DNA of 40,188 bases, from the NCBI GenBank assembly GCA_031177735.1, contig JAPSKJ010000002.1, positions 1 through 40,188 on the forward strand, in the 5' to 3' direction. The notes beneath the pieces are model-generated. The model was not told the origin of the DNA. It saw only the letters and a list, made by a program, of their open reading frames with translations, and searched no databases. This document shows, piece after piece, positions 1-7,929 of this stretch (position 1 is the first letter of the stretch; the number at the start of each line of letters is the position of its first letter). The DNA comes from Nocardioides sp. Its GTDB lineage: Bacteria > Actinomycetota > Actinomycetes > Propionibacteriales > Nocardioidaceae. A program made the position numbers and the translations under genes.

Positions 1-2
1 GC

Positions 3-40
3 GGCCCCAACCGTCACCGTGCAGGGTGACAATCGGGGCC
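3..40 (+). terminator. Imperfect stem-loop downstream of hicB-like gene (across the circle junction)
   Basis: GGCCCC(3-8)/GGGGCC(35-40) and GTCACC(13-18)/GGTGAC(25-30) pair perfectly around a 4x4 internal loop and 6-nt loop; lies between hicB (ends 40018) and the ORF at 69. Confidence 0.45.
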
Positions 41-68
41 TTGATCCACTCGACAAGGGAGTGAACCC

Positions 69-536
69 ATGCGTAAGCCTATCCGCCTCCTCGCCGCCAT
101 CGTGGCGGCCGTTCTCGCCGTGAGCATCGTCGGCCCAGCGACCGCAGAGGACGAGTCGCCGGAGCCCGAACTCGTCCTTGAGTCGGCCGATACCGAGTTC
201 GACTTCGACTGCGTCTTCGGTCTCCGCAGCCGTGTCGTCGCCGTCGCGTCCTACGAGGGCGAGCACCGCTTCAAGTGGGAGTCGTCGTGGTCGATCTCGA
301 AGCGCCCCCTCGATCGTGGCGAGCGTCAGCGTGAGGGCTGCTCGGACCGTGAGCGCTACCGGCCGCTGGGCACCGCCGAGGAGGAGCGCGCGTTGTGGCA
401 GGCGGAGCGGTGGCACGTCCAGTGGGTCCGTCGCGTGTACGACGACCGCCTCGAGAGCAAGCAGCGGATCATCGACCGGAAGCAGGCGCGGATCGAGCGG
501 CTGCGGGAGCGGATCCGGGACCTGCGTCGGCGCTGA
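69..536 (+). CDS. Small secreted protein with signal peptide and C-terminal charged coiled-coil
   Basis: MRKPIRLLAAIVAAVLAVSIVGPATA signal peptide; Arg/Glu-rich C-terminal helix; 155 aa; start preceded by AAGGGAG. Confidence 0.7.
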   Translation: MRKPIRLLAAIVAAVLAVSIVGPATAEDESPEPELVLESADTEFDFDCVFGLRSRVVAVASYEGEHRFKWESSWSISKRPLDRGERQREGCSDRERYRPLGTAEEERALWQAERWHVQWVRRVYDDRLESKQRIIDRKQARIERLRERIRDLRRR

Positions 537-556
537 GGCGTACCCTAAACACAAGC

Positions 557-584
557 GCCCCGACGCTGGTCAGAGCGCCGGGGC
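557..584 (+). terminator. Stem-loop downstream of secreted-protein gene
   Basis: GCCCCG-a-CGCT-ggtcag-AGCG-c-CGGGGC. Confidence 0.45.
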
Positions 585-613
585 AGACGATCGGCTGATA
601 GGAGCCAACCGCC

Positions 614-775
614 ATGAGCAACGATAGCGAGCGAGGCGTCTGGGCCGCCTACTACTCCGACATGTCCGGCGTCCGGATCTTTGCCACCGAGATCGAGGCG
701 CTGCGCCACGCGGTCGAAAACACCATGTCGGTCAAGTTCTGGGAGTTCGGCACCGACCTTCGGGACGCCGCATGA
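614..775 (+). CDS. Hypothetical 53-aa protein
   Basis: MSNDSERGVWAAYYSDMSGVRIFATEIEALRHAVENTMSVKFWEFGTDLRDAA; upstream GATAGGAGCC RBS; ATGA overlap with next ORF. Confidence 0.65.
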   Translation: MSNDSERGVWAAYYSDMSGVRIFATEIEALRHAVENTMSVKFWEFGTDLRDAA

Positions 776-1173
776 CCACCACGACCACCCTCTCCTCCTG
801 GCTGCTCGACCAGATCGCGGCCGACGAGGAGGTGGCGCTGGAGGTGGCCGCCTGGCGCGTCCGCATAGGCGAAGACGTGGGCCAGCCCGTCGAGGGTGAG
901 GATCGGAGATTCTTCGCCGGCTACGACAGCGGCGGCCCAAGCGTGTCGGTCGGCGCAGAGCGCGTCCTCGACCTCTGCGCGGCCCACCGGCAGATCGTGG
1001 AGCTGCACGACGCCTACGACACGCCGCAGCAGATGACCTACGGCACGATCGTCGCTTGCGCGGAGTGCGGCTCGGTCGACGACTCCCCCGTCGCGTGGCC
1101 CTGCCCTACCCTCCGCGCCCTCGCGACCGCCTACGCCGACCGACCCGGATACCGCGAGGAGTGGCGGCCCTAG
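772..1173 (+). CDS. Conserved phage hypothetical protein (DUF6221-like)
   Basis: 133 aa with MTTTTTLSSWLLDQIAADEEVA...CAAHRQIVELHDAY...CAECGSVDDSPVAWPCPTLRALATAYADRPGYREEW, typical of small actinobacterial/phage proteins ending in CPTLRALAxxYADRPGY. Confidence 0.7.
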   Translation: MTTTTTLSSWLLDQIAADEEVALEVAAWRVRIGEDVGQPVEGEDRRFFAGYDSGGPSVSVGAERVLDLCAAHRQIVELHDAYDTPQQMTYGTIVACAECGSVDDSPVAWPCPTLRALATAYADRPGYREEWRP

Positions 1174-1182
1174 ACGCACGAA

Positions 1183-1219
1183 ACCGCCCCCGTCCGGCGC
1201 GTAGCCAGACGGGGGCGGT
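1183..1219. terminator. Strong bidirectional terminator hairpin between convergent genes
   Basis: ACCGCCCCCGTC(1183-1194)/GACGGGGGCGGT(1208-1219), perfect 12-bp stem, between + gene ending 1173 and - gene ending 1258. Confidence 0.75.
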
Positions 1220-1257
1220 CCGCACCCAACCCGAGCGGGGCGGTGCTCGGTGGTGCG

Positions 1258-1473
1258 TCAGGGTGCCGGCGTGTTCTTGCTGGCCGTGATGCCGAGGTAT
1301 GTCCATAGCACGGGCAGCACGGCGAGGCTGACGACGTACCACTCGGGCAGCCGGTCGATGTCGCGGCCGACGGCAGCGAAGTAGGCGCCGAGGACGGTGG
1401 CGACCCCGTTGAGCACCCACTGGATGACGTAGAGTACCTTGCGGACCTGGGGCAGGTTGTCGAGCGGGTTCAT
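1258..1473 (-). CDS. Putative holin (two TM helices)
   Basis: 71 aa MNPLDNLPQVRKVLYVIQWVLNGVATVLGAYFAAVGRDIDRLPEWYVVSLAVLPVLWTYLGITASKNTPAP; lysis cassette position. Confidence 0.65.
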   Translation of the reverse strand: MNPLDNLPQVRKVLYVIQWVLNGVATVLGAYFAAVGRDIDRLPEWYVVSLAVLPVLWTYLGITASKNTPAP

Positions 1474-2204
1474 CGGTTCTTCCTTCTCTTGGGCTTGATG
1501 GCGAAGTCGGCGACGACGAGGTTGTGGTCCGAGCCGGTCTCGTGCGACTCGTGGTGGAGGAACTGGATCCACGGCCGCGGCACCCACGCGATGTAGTCGA
1601 TCGTTCGGCGCCGATGGGTGCGCAGGATCCGGCCCGCGGCGTGGTTGATGCGCCACCCGGCCCGACGCAGGCCGCCGACCGTGGGGCTGCTCGGCTTGGC
1701 GTTGAAGTCGCCCAGCACCCACATCGCCCGACGCAGCCGCTTGTCGAGCAGTCGCAGCCGGTTCGTCATGTGGATCGCGACCCGACGACGGCGCGGCTTG
1801 CCCTGGGTGGCGACGTAGTGGACGGCGAAGATCCAGAACCGGCGGCGGGTCTCGAGGTGTTCGAACTTCCCGCCGATCGCCCACTTGGTGCGCATCACGT
1901 CCGGTCCGGCACCAGGGCCGACGTACTGCCGTTCGGCGAGCAGGTACCGCTTGACCTTGATCCGCCGCAACGTGAGCGGGTTCCATGCGAGCGGTGTCGC
2001 AGGCTGTCCTGGCTTCGACCCGGTGATGATGCGGTACCCGGCTGCACGTGCCTGGTCGATCATCTTGCCGTGCCCGTACTGGTCGGCAGCCTCGTTGAGC
2101 CCGAGCGCATCGAGCCCTTCCGCAGCCTCGGGCAGCCGCTTGGCAGCGCCGATGTTCCAGCAGCCTGGCCGGAAGATCGACCAGTCGCCCCTTGCCGGTC
2201 GCAC
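1470..2204 (-). CDS. Endonuclease/exonuclease/phosphatase (EEP) superfamily protein
   Basis: GDFNA motif, C-terminal GSDHNLVVADF, N-terminal CWNI; 244 aa; overlaps holin start. Confidence 0.75.
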   Translation of the reverse strand: MRPARGDWSIFRPGCWNIGAAKRLPEAAEGLDALGLNEAADQYGHGKMIDQARAAGYRIITGSKPGQPATPLAWNPLTLRRIKVKRYLLAERQYVGPGAGPDVMRTKWAIGGKFEHLETRRRFWIFAVHYVATQGKPRRRRVAIHMTNRLRLLDKRLRRAMWVLGDFNAKPSSPTVGGLRRAGWRINHAAGRILRTHRRRTIDYIAWVPRPWIQFLHHESHETGSDHNLVVADFAIKPKRRKNR

Positions 2205-2205
2205 G

Positions 2206-2961
2206 TCAGCCTCGCTCGGGCTTCTTGCCCTTGAGGGCCTGCCGCACGGTCTGGTCGACCTTATTCTGCTGCGGGTACAGGTCGGTCTCGAGCAGCTTCT
2301 TCACCACGGCGTCAGCGACGTCGGTCACCAGGGCGTCGCGGTCTTCCTTGGGCCAGTTCTTATAGGCGGGCATGTCGTCTTCTCCGATCGTCGGGATGAG
2401 GTCCGCGACCCGAGCGCGGAAGGTGTCCATGTCGAGGCCGCCCGGATCCCACTTGCCCGTGACGGACGTTTCGCGGTGTGCCCGGACGTGGCTCGCGGGC
2501 CAGCCGTAGTGGTCGCAGAGAGCGGCGCAGAGACGGGCGTATGCCTCGCCCTGGGTGATGGTGTTGCCGGCGGCGTCCTCACCCTTGGTTCCCCAGCCCT
2601 CGGAGCCGGTGTTCATCGCCTCGATGCCGACGTAGAGGTAGTTGGCGTCACCCGCGGGCATGGGGCCGGTCTTCTTCGCGGTGCCGCCGTGGTTGGCACG
2701 TCCGCCGGCGACGACGTACACGATGCCGCTGCGGGAGAGGGCGAGCTGGCAGAGCGGGGCGGGGAGGTCGGCGCGACCCTGATAGGCCATCCACTCCACG
2801 TAGTCGCGGCCGTCGGACTCGCCGCCCGTGTGGTGGCAGAGCACTCCGCGCGGGTTGAAGCCGCCTGAGGATGCCGGTCGGCCGCGCTTCTTCCAGCCGG
2901 GAAGTTCGACGACGCGCAACCCGGACTTGCGGGCTGCGGCGGCGAGGTCGTTGAGGGCCAC
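2206..2961 (-). CDS. Endolysin, N-acetylmuramoyl-L-alanine amidase (Amidase_2/PGRP type)
   Basis: GVLCHHTGGE, GRANHGG, YLYVGIEAMNTG, HVRAHRETSVTGKWDPGGLDM; GTG start at 2961 with AGGAGA upstream. Confidence 0.85.
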   Translation of the reverse strand: MALNDLAAAARKSGLRVVELPGWKKRGRPASSGGFNPRGVLCHHTGGESDGRDYVEWMAYQGRADLPAPLCQLALSRSGIVYVVAGGRANHGGTAKKTGPMPAGDANYLYVGIEAMNTGSEGWGTKGEDAAGNTITQGEAYARLCAALCDHYGWPASHVRAHRETSVTGKWDPGGLDMDTFRARVADLIPTIGEDDMPAYKNWPKEDRDALVTDVADAVVKKLLETDLYPQQNKVDQTVRQALKGKKPERG

Positions 2962-2969
2962 TGGTTCTC

Positions 2970-3608
2970 CTACGGTCGGCCGGTGATGGTGCAGGTGACG
3001 ACGGGCTCGGCGTTGACCTGGCAGCCGAGCGCTTGGAGAAGGCCGATCACCCACTCCTGGGTCGCGTAGGCACTGAGATCAGGCGTCTCGCCCGGGTCGC
3101 CCTTGGGGCCTTGCGGACCGGCGGGGCCGGCAGGCCCCGGGGGGCCTTGGGGTCCGGGCGGACCTTGTGGGCCAGTGGGACCGCGGGCGCCGTCGGACCC
3201 GTTCGCGCCGTCGCTGCCGCTGCGTCCGTCGACCCCGTCGAAGCCGCGCGGGCCCTGGGGGCCGACTGGACCCCGCGGACCCTGCGGCCCGGGCACGATC
3301 ACCGTGTCGCCACCCTTGTCGATCGACACGTCACCCGGATCCCCGCCCAGAGTGCGCACGTAGCGGGCGAGGGCACGTTGGCGCTGACGGAGCTCGCGGG
3401 TCTCCTCGCGCAGCCGTTCCGCGTCCTCGTGGAGTCCTCGCCGGTCAGCGATCGACTCCGCGTCACGCTGCTGCAGCTCGTCGTTCTCCTGAGACACCAC
3501 GACCGCGGTGCCGACAGCGAAGATGGCGACCACGGTGAACAGGACGATCAGCAGCCACTTGCCGACCTGCATCGCCCGATCGGACGGTCGGAACCTGAAC
3601 CGAGACAC
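2970..3608 (-). CDS. Membrane-anchored coiled-coil plus collagen-like (G-X-Y) protein
   Basis: N-terminal [23 protein letters not shown], coiled-coil, then [16 protein letters not shown]...[26 protein letters not shown]. Confidence 0.8.
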   Translation of the reverse strand: MSRFRFRPSDRAMQVGKWLLIVLFTVVAIFAVGTAVVVSQENDELQQRDAESIADRRGLHEDAERLREETRELRQRQRALARYVRTLGGDPGDVSIDKGGDTVIVPGPQGPRGPVGPQGPRGFDGVDGRSGSDGANGSDGARGPTGPQGPPGPQGPPGPAGPAGPQGPKGDPGETPDLSAYATQEWVIGLLQALGCQVNAEPVVTCTITGRP

Positions 3609-3615
3609 GACTACC

Positions 3616-3933
3616 TCACCCCTGCAGGATCGTCACGAGCAGACCGGCGACGCCCAGGAGCACAGTCACGGAGAGGGTGCCGAGCCACATGGTGTAGCCG
3701 CGGCGCTTCGTCTCGGCGTTCTCGAACTTCGCGTCGAGGGCGGCGATGTCGGTGCGGACATCGGCGACGTTGGCTTCTACGACCTGGCGTTCGGCGCTGT
3801 AGACGTCCTGGCGGACGTAGGTCTTGGCCGCTTCCACGCGGTCGCGGTCCATCCGGTCGAGCATCCGTTCCTGCCGCTCGACGATCTCGTCGAGGCGTCG
3901 GATGACTTCGCCCAACGTCGGGTCCTGTTGCAT
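3616..3933 (-). CDS. XhlA-like coiled-coil protein with C-terminal TM
   Basis: 105 aa: [21 protein letters not shown]... then [24 protein letters not shown] at the C-terminus. Confidence 0.6.
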   Translation of the reverse strand: MQQDPTLGEVIRRLDEIVERQERMLDRMDRDRVEAAKTYVRQDVYSAERQVVEANVADVRTDIAALDAKFENAETKRRGYTMWLGTLSVTVLLGVAGLLVTILQG

Positions 3934-4071
3934 CGCGTTGTCCCCATTCGCGATCGGGTCTGGCGCGTCGGCCGAGACTTGCGGTAATTCCTCCTGCAGC
4001 CCGTCGGCGCGGTGAGGTCGCGTCAGCGGGTCAGGGGCGGCCTGTCCCCAGGTCGCCCCGCCTGGGAGGGC

Positions 4072-4800
4072 TCAGGCGGTGTCGAGCGTGTATGGCGTCT
4101 CGGTGGCGCCGTCCCAGTAGGTGAGGATCGCGGGCACTTCACTTGTGCCGTTCCAGATGGTCAGCGCCATCCCGAACGACGGGCCGGCACCGTCTCCGGG
4201 CGCCCGTCCGATCCAGTCGGCGGCGCTGTCGGTGCCGAGAATGGTGTCCACCCAGTACGTGCCGACGGTCGGGTTGGCGTTGACGCTTCCCACCTCGACG
4301 CGGCTGGGGGAGACGGCGAAGTTGGTGTGCGTCTGCCAGCCGGAGTCCCACGCCGGAGTGTCGGACTCGATCGGGAACACGGCTGTGCGGGCGCGGCTGC
4401 CGGCGGTGTCGAGCTGCAACTCGACGCGGTAGGTGGTGTCGACTGCGATGGTGCCGTTCGCGGACTGGACGACGGTGGTGCCGCCGGTCCGCACAAGTCG
4501 CACCTGCCCAGGCGCCCCAGTGCCGGCGAACGCGAACTGTGCAACAACGGAGGTGCCGCCGACCTTGAACGCGGCGATGGCCTGCGCGGCGCTCGGCCAC
4601 GCGGCGGGGGTGTGGAGGTAGAAGCGGAGCGCGAGGGTGGCCTGTGCTGTGAAGTCCCAGCGGGCGACGGCGACCTGCAGGGCGCCCTGCTGGATGAGGA
4701 GGCCAGGGGTGGCCGGGTAGCCGACGGTGTTGTCGACCGTGACCGATGACCCGGCGGTGGTGGGAGCGGTGCCGTCGTTCCACTCGAACAGGGTCGCCAC
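4072..4800 (-). CDS. Minor tail protein, LamG/ConA-like
   Basis: beta-rich: RWDFTAQATLALRFYLHTPAAW...YRVELQLDTAGSRARTAVFPIESDTPAWDSGW...VEVGSVNANPTVGTYWVDTILG; GTG start 4800. Confidence 0.6.
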   Translation of the reverse strand: MATLFEWNDGTAPTTAGSSVTVDNTVGYPATPGLLIQQGALQVAVARWDFTAQATLALRFYLHTPAAWPSAAQAIAAFKVGGTSVVAQFAFAGTGAPGQVRLVRTGGTTVVQSANGTIAVDTTYRVELQLDTAGSRARTAVFPIESDTPAWDSGWQTHTNFAVSPSRVEVGSVNANPTVGTYWVDTILGTDSAADWIGRAPGDGAGPSFGMALTIWNGTSEVPAILTYWDGATETPYTLDTA

Positions 4801-4802
4801 GG

Positions 4803-6395
4803 TTACGCCTGGGGTCGTGCGATGAGGGTGCCGGCGGGCAGGTCGGTGGGCACCGGGTCCGCCGCACCGAGCACGATGGCGTCGGCCATCTCGAGGCCGT
4901 TGCGGATGAGGGTGCCGTCTTCCCAGCGGCGTCCCCACCGCTGCCGGCCGACGCCTGCGGGGAGGCGACGGTCGACGATCTCGAAGGCGTTGCCGCCGCC
5001 ACCTCCGGTGCCGGTGTAGTCGCCGGTCTCGACGATGGCGCGTGCGAGGGCGTCGGCATAGGCAGGGTAGGGGTTGCGGCCCCGCATGCCACCCCATTCG
5101 TTGAGCCAGGACCGCACGACACCGTTGATGGCGTTCTCGGCGATCGACTCGGTGGCGCTGGAGTCGAGGGTGCCGGTGAAGCTGGTCGACCACATGACCG
5201 CGGAGCCGTCGCGGGACTGGGCGACGGCGTCGCCGGGCTGCATGGCGGTGTCGGCGGTCGCGCCCTGCGCTGCGGTAGCGAAGTCGCTGGCGTTGGCGGC
5301 AGCCGCAGTCCCCAGGGTCGGGCGGCCCGTGAGGTCGCCGTATGCACCCGAGGTAGCAACAGGGGAGAGCGCGTTGGGCTGGACGGCCGTGTCCGCCTTC
5401 GCGCCCTGCGCTGCGGTGGCGAACGACGACGCGTCCGCGCTCGCGGCCGACCCCAGAGTGGGACGTCCCGACAGGTCCGTGTAGGCGCCGGTGGTGGCGA
5501 CGGTGGACAGGCTGCCCGGCTGGACGGCGGTGTCAGCCTTCGCTCCCTGCGCCGCGGTCGCAAATGCGGTGGTGTCTGAGCTCGCCGCGGTGCCGAGCGT
5601 CGGCCGCCCGGACAGGTCGGTGTAGGCGCCGGACGTTGCGACGGTTGAGAGGTCGCTGGGCTGGACGGCGCTGTCCGCTAGAGCACCCTGAGCAGCCGTA
5701 GCCGCACCGATGTCACCCGGTGTCGTGGGGATGGTCGGCTTGTTCGACAGGTCCGCGTAAGAACCCGAGGTGGCGACCGTGGAGAACGTCGGCTTCCCCG
5801 TGACCTCGGTCCACGAGGGGACGTAGGTGTCGGGCTTGGCGCCGACGTCGGTCGCGTCGAGCACGACAGCGCCCGCCTTGCCGTTGACCGACTGCACCTC
5901 ACCCTCACCGCCGCCGGGAAGGAACGGCTCGAGAGCTTCAGCCAGGGCCTCGCCGCCGACCGCACCCGTGATGCCGATGACCGACGTGACCGTGACAGCC
6001 GGCGCAACAACGGGGTCAGTGATCTCGCCGTCCGGCACAAGGTCGAGATCGATGTTGTCCTGGCCCACGAACACTTGGAACACCTTGCGGACCCGGCTAC
6101 GACGACCGTCGGGGAACTTGAGCGCCGCATCGAGGATGTACGCCCAACCCGTGATCGCCTGACCGGACGAGTCAACGAACCCGCCTTGGTCAACGAAAGG
6201 GACTTCCCCGGTGGCGACTCCGTCTGCGATGACCAAAGCGTCCGGCATGGGGAAAAGCGCGTCCCCGGTCACGCTCCACACGAGCACACGATCGGTCGCG
6301 ACGGTGGCGCCGAGGAGCGTGGCGTCAGACCCGAGAGAGGCGTGGACTCGGCCGTAGTTGACCGTGCATGTCTGGATGCCGGGAGGGAGGGCCAT
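4803..6395 (-). CDS. Tail fibre / receptor-binding protein with tandem repeats
   Basis: 530 aa with repeated VATSGAYTDLSGRPTLGTAAS...FATAAQGAKADTAVQPG modules. Confidence 0.8.
   Translation of the reverse strand: MALPPGIQTCTVNYGRVHASLGSDATLLGATVATDRVLVWSVTGDALFPMPDALVIADGVATGEVPFVDQGGFVDSSGQAITGWAYILDAALKFPDGRRSRVRKVFQVFVGQDNIDLDLVPDGEITDPVVAPAVTVTSVIGITGAVGGEALAEALEPFLPGGGEGEVQSVNGKAGAVVLDATDVGAKPDTYVPSWTEVTGKPTFSTVATSGSYADLSNKPTIPTTPGDIGAATAAQGALADSAVQPSDLSTVATSGAYTDLSGRPTLGTAASSDTTAFATAAQGAKADTAVQPGSLSTVATTGAYTDLSGRPTLGSAASADASSFATAAQGAKADTAVQPNALSPVATSGAYGDLTGRPTLGTAAAANASDFATAAQGATADTAMQPGDAVAQSRDGSAVMWSTSFTGTLDSSATESIAENAINGVVRSWLNEWGGMRGRNPYPAYADALARAIVETGDYTGTGGGGGNAFEIVDRRLPAGVGRQRWGRRWEDGTLIRNGLEMADAIVLGAADPVPTDLPAGTLIARPQA
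5235..5670 (-). repeat. Three roughly 141-bp (47-aa) tandem repeats inside tail fibre gene
   Basis: VQPxxLSxVATxGAYxDLxGRPTLGxAAxxxxxxFATAAQGAxADTA repeated three times (boundaries approximate). Confidence 0.75.
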
Positions 6396-6419
6396 GTGAT
6401 GTGTCTCCTCGGAAGCAGG

Positions 6420-7115
6420 TCAGGCGACGGTGGCGAGCCAGTCGGCCACCGACGGTGCGGCGACGTTGACGCCGGAGTGTCCGAGCGCACCGATGTCGAC
6501 GCGCAACGTCTGGGGTCGGGCCGCGACGAACGCCGTCGCGGTCGAGGGGTAGGCCAGTGGGTCGTTGCTCGACGTCCACAGCCCGATCGGCATGTCGGCG
6601 GGCAGCTCGTCGGCGAACAGCAGCGGGTTGTGGTCGCCGTACTGGGCGTCGCTGTACGCCGGCGGGTAGGCGGCGTCGAGGCTGGCCTTCGCGGGGTTCT
6701 CCGGCGGCGCGTTGAGGTCGACGACGGGGATGACCCCGGCGACGGCCTTGATGCGCTCAGGGAACCGAACGGCGTAGTTCATGGCGACCGCGTTGCCCAT
6801 GCTGGCCCCGACGAGCACGGCGCGACCGCCGACGCCCCACGCGGTGACGAGGTAGTCGAGCGCCTGGCCGACGCGGGTGATGCCGAGGTCGTTGCCCCAC
6901 GTGTTGAAGCCGAGGTCGGCGGCGATCACGGTGTACCGCTGAGCGAGGATCCGCATAGCCGAGCCGTATCCGAGGTGGTCGGCCAGCGCGGTCCCGTTGT
7001 TGCCGTGGCACCACACCAGCGGCGGCCGACGCAGGCGGGACGTGGTCTGCATGACGACGTCCCACTCGGCAGCGACATAGCGGGCCTCACCCGCGCTGCT
7101 GGACGTGGCGAGCAT
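6420..7115 (-). CDS. Alpha/beta hydrolase (serine esterase) in tail cluster
   Basis: WCHGNNG oxyanion motif, GASMG nucleophile elbow, late GHSG; ATG at 7115 overlaps upstream stop (ATGA). Confidence 0.8.
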   Translation of the reverse strand: MLATSSSAGEARYVAAEWDVVMQTTSRLRRPPLVWCHGNNGTALADHLGYGSAMRILAQRYTVIAADLGFNTWGNDLGITRVGQALDYLVTAWGVGGRAVLVGASMGNAVAMNYAVRFPERIKAVAGVIPVVDLNAPPENPAKASLDAAYPPAYSDAQYGDHNPLLFADELPADMPIGLWTSSNDPLAYPSTATAFVAARPQTLRVDIGALGHSGVNVAAPSVADWLATVA

Positions 7116-7918
7116 CAGCGAGCGACCGCCGTGAAGAACATCTTGGCGTTGGCTGCGGCTGCGAAGGTCATCGTGCCTGCAGCGCCTTGGAACGCCTGCA
7201 CGGTGTAGGTGGCGGACTGGCCGACGGCCAAGGTCTCGCGATGGCGAACGAACATGAACGGGCCGGCGTTGGTGACCGGAGAGAACTCCCGACCTTCCGC
7301 GACCTGCACCCCGTTCTTCCTGATCCGAGCGGCGACGAGCGTGTTCGCGACGGAGTGGTAGACGCTGTCGCAGAAGAAATCCACGTAGAGCGGCCGCCCT
7401 GTTCCGGTGACAGTGATCGACAGGCCGGGGATGTCGGCATTGGCGGAGGAGGTGAACGTGGTCTCGCGCTCGGCTGATCCGAGCTCGATTCCCGGCACGT
7501 TGTCCTCGAGCGCCTGCAGGACGAGGGTGTTGACGACCGTCGCGGCCTCGGAGACGTTGGCGACCGCATCGGTGTTGGCGACGTCGGACAGATCGCGGTT
7601 CGCGGTCAGCTCGAAGTACCCGCTCGACCACGTGCGCTTGACGCCCTGGTCGTCCTTGTAAGTGACAGTGACGTTGTAGCGCAGGTCGTTGGGGACGTTG
7701 ATGCCTGCGGAGTCGGTGGCGATAAGGTCGACGGAGAACGAGCCGTCGGCGTTGACGGTGAGCCGCGTCGGGTTGGGGAGCCGCACGTCGTTGTTGTCGA
7801 GGTCGACGAGCGCGAACCGGCCGAGGTTGGTGGAGACGACAGCGGAGACGATGCGGCGGGTGTCGGCCACTCCCGGCAGGTCGAGCAGCGTCCCAGTCAG
7901 CGTGTGCGTGGTGGTCAA
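7115..7918 (-). CDS. Minor tail / baseplate protein
   Basis: 267 aa, tail operon position; beta-rich MTTTHTLTGTLLDLPGVADTRRIVSAVVSTNLGRFALVD. Confidence 0.65.
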   Translation of the reverse strand: MTTTHTLTGTLLDLPGVADTRRIVSAVVSTNLGRFALVDLDNNDVRLPNPTRLTVNADGSFSVDLIATDSAGINVPNDLRYNVTVTYKDDQGVKRTWSSGYFELTANRDLSDVANTDAVANVSEAATVVNTLVLQALEDNVPGIELGSAERETTFTSSANADIPGLSITVTGTGRPLYVDFFCDSVYHSVANTLVAARIRKNGVQVAEGREFSPVTNAGPFMFVRHRETLAVGQSATYTVQAFQGAAGTMTFAAAANAKMFFTAVAR

Positions 7919-7929
7919 CGGTGGCTCCT

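Noticed and set aside
3934-4074. Possible TGA read-through joining the LamG-like tail gene to the coiled-coil TM gene (same frame, no stop for 46 codons)
   Set aside because: Stop-free stretches of this length are common in such GC-rich DNA, and the two proteins have unrelated functions; no readthrough signal identified.
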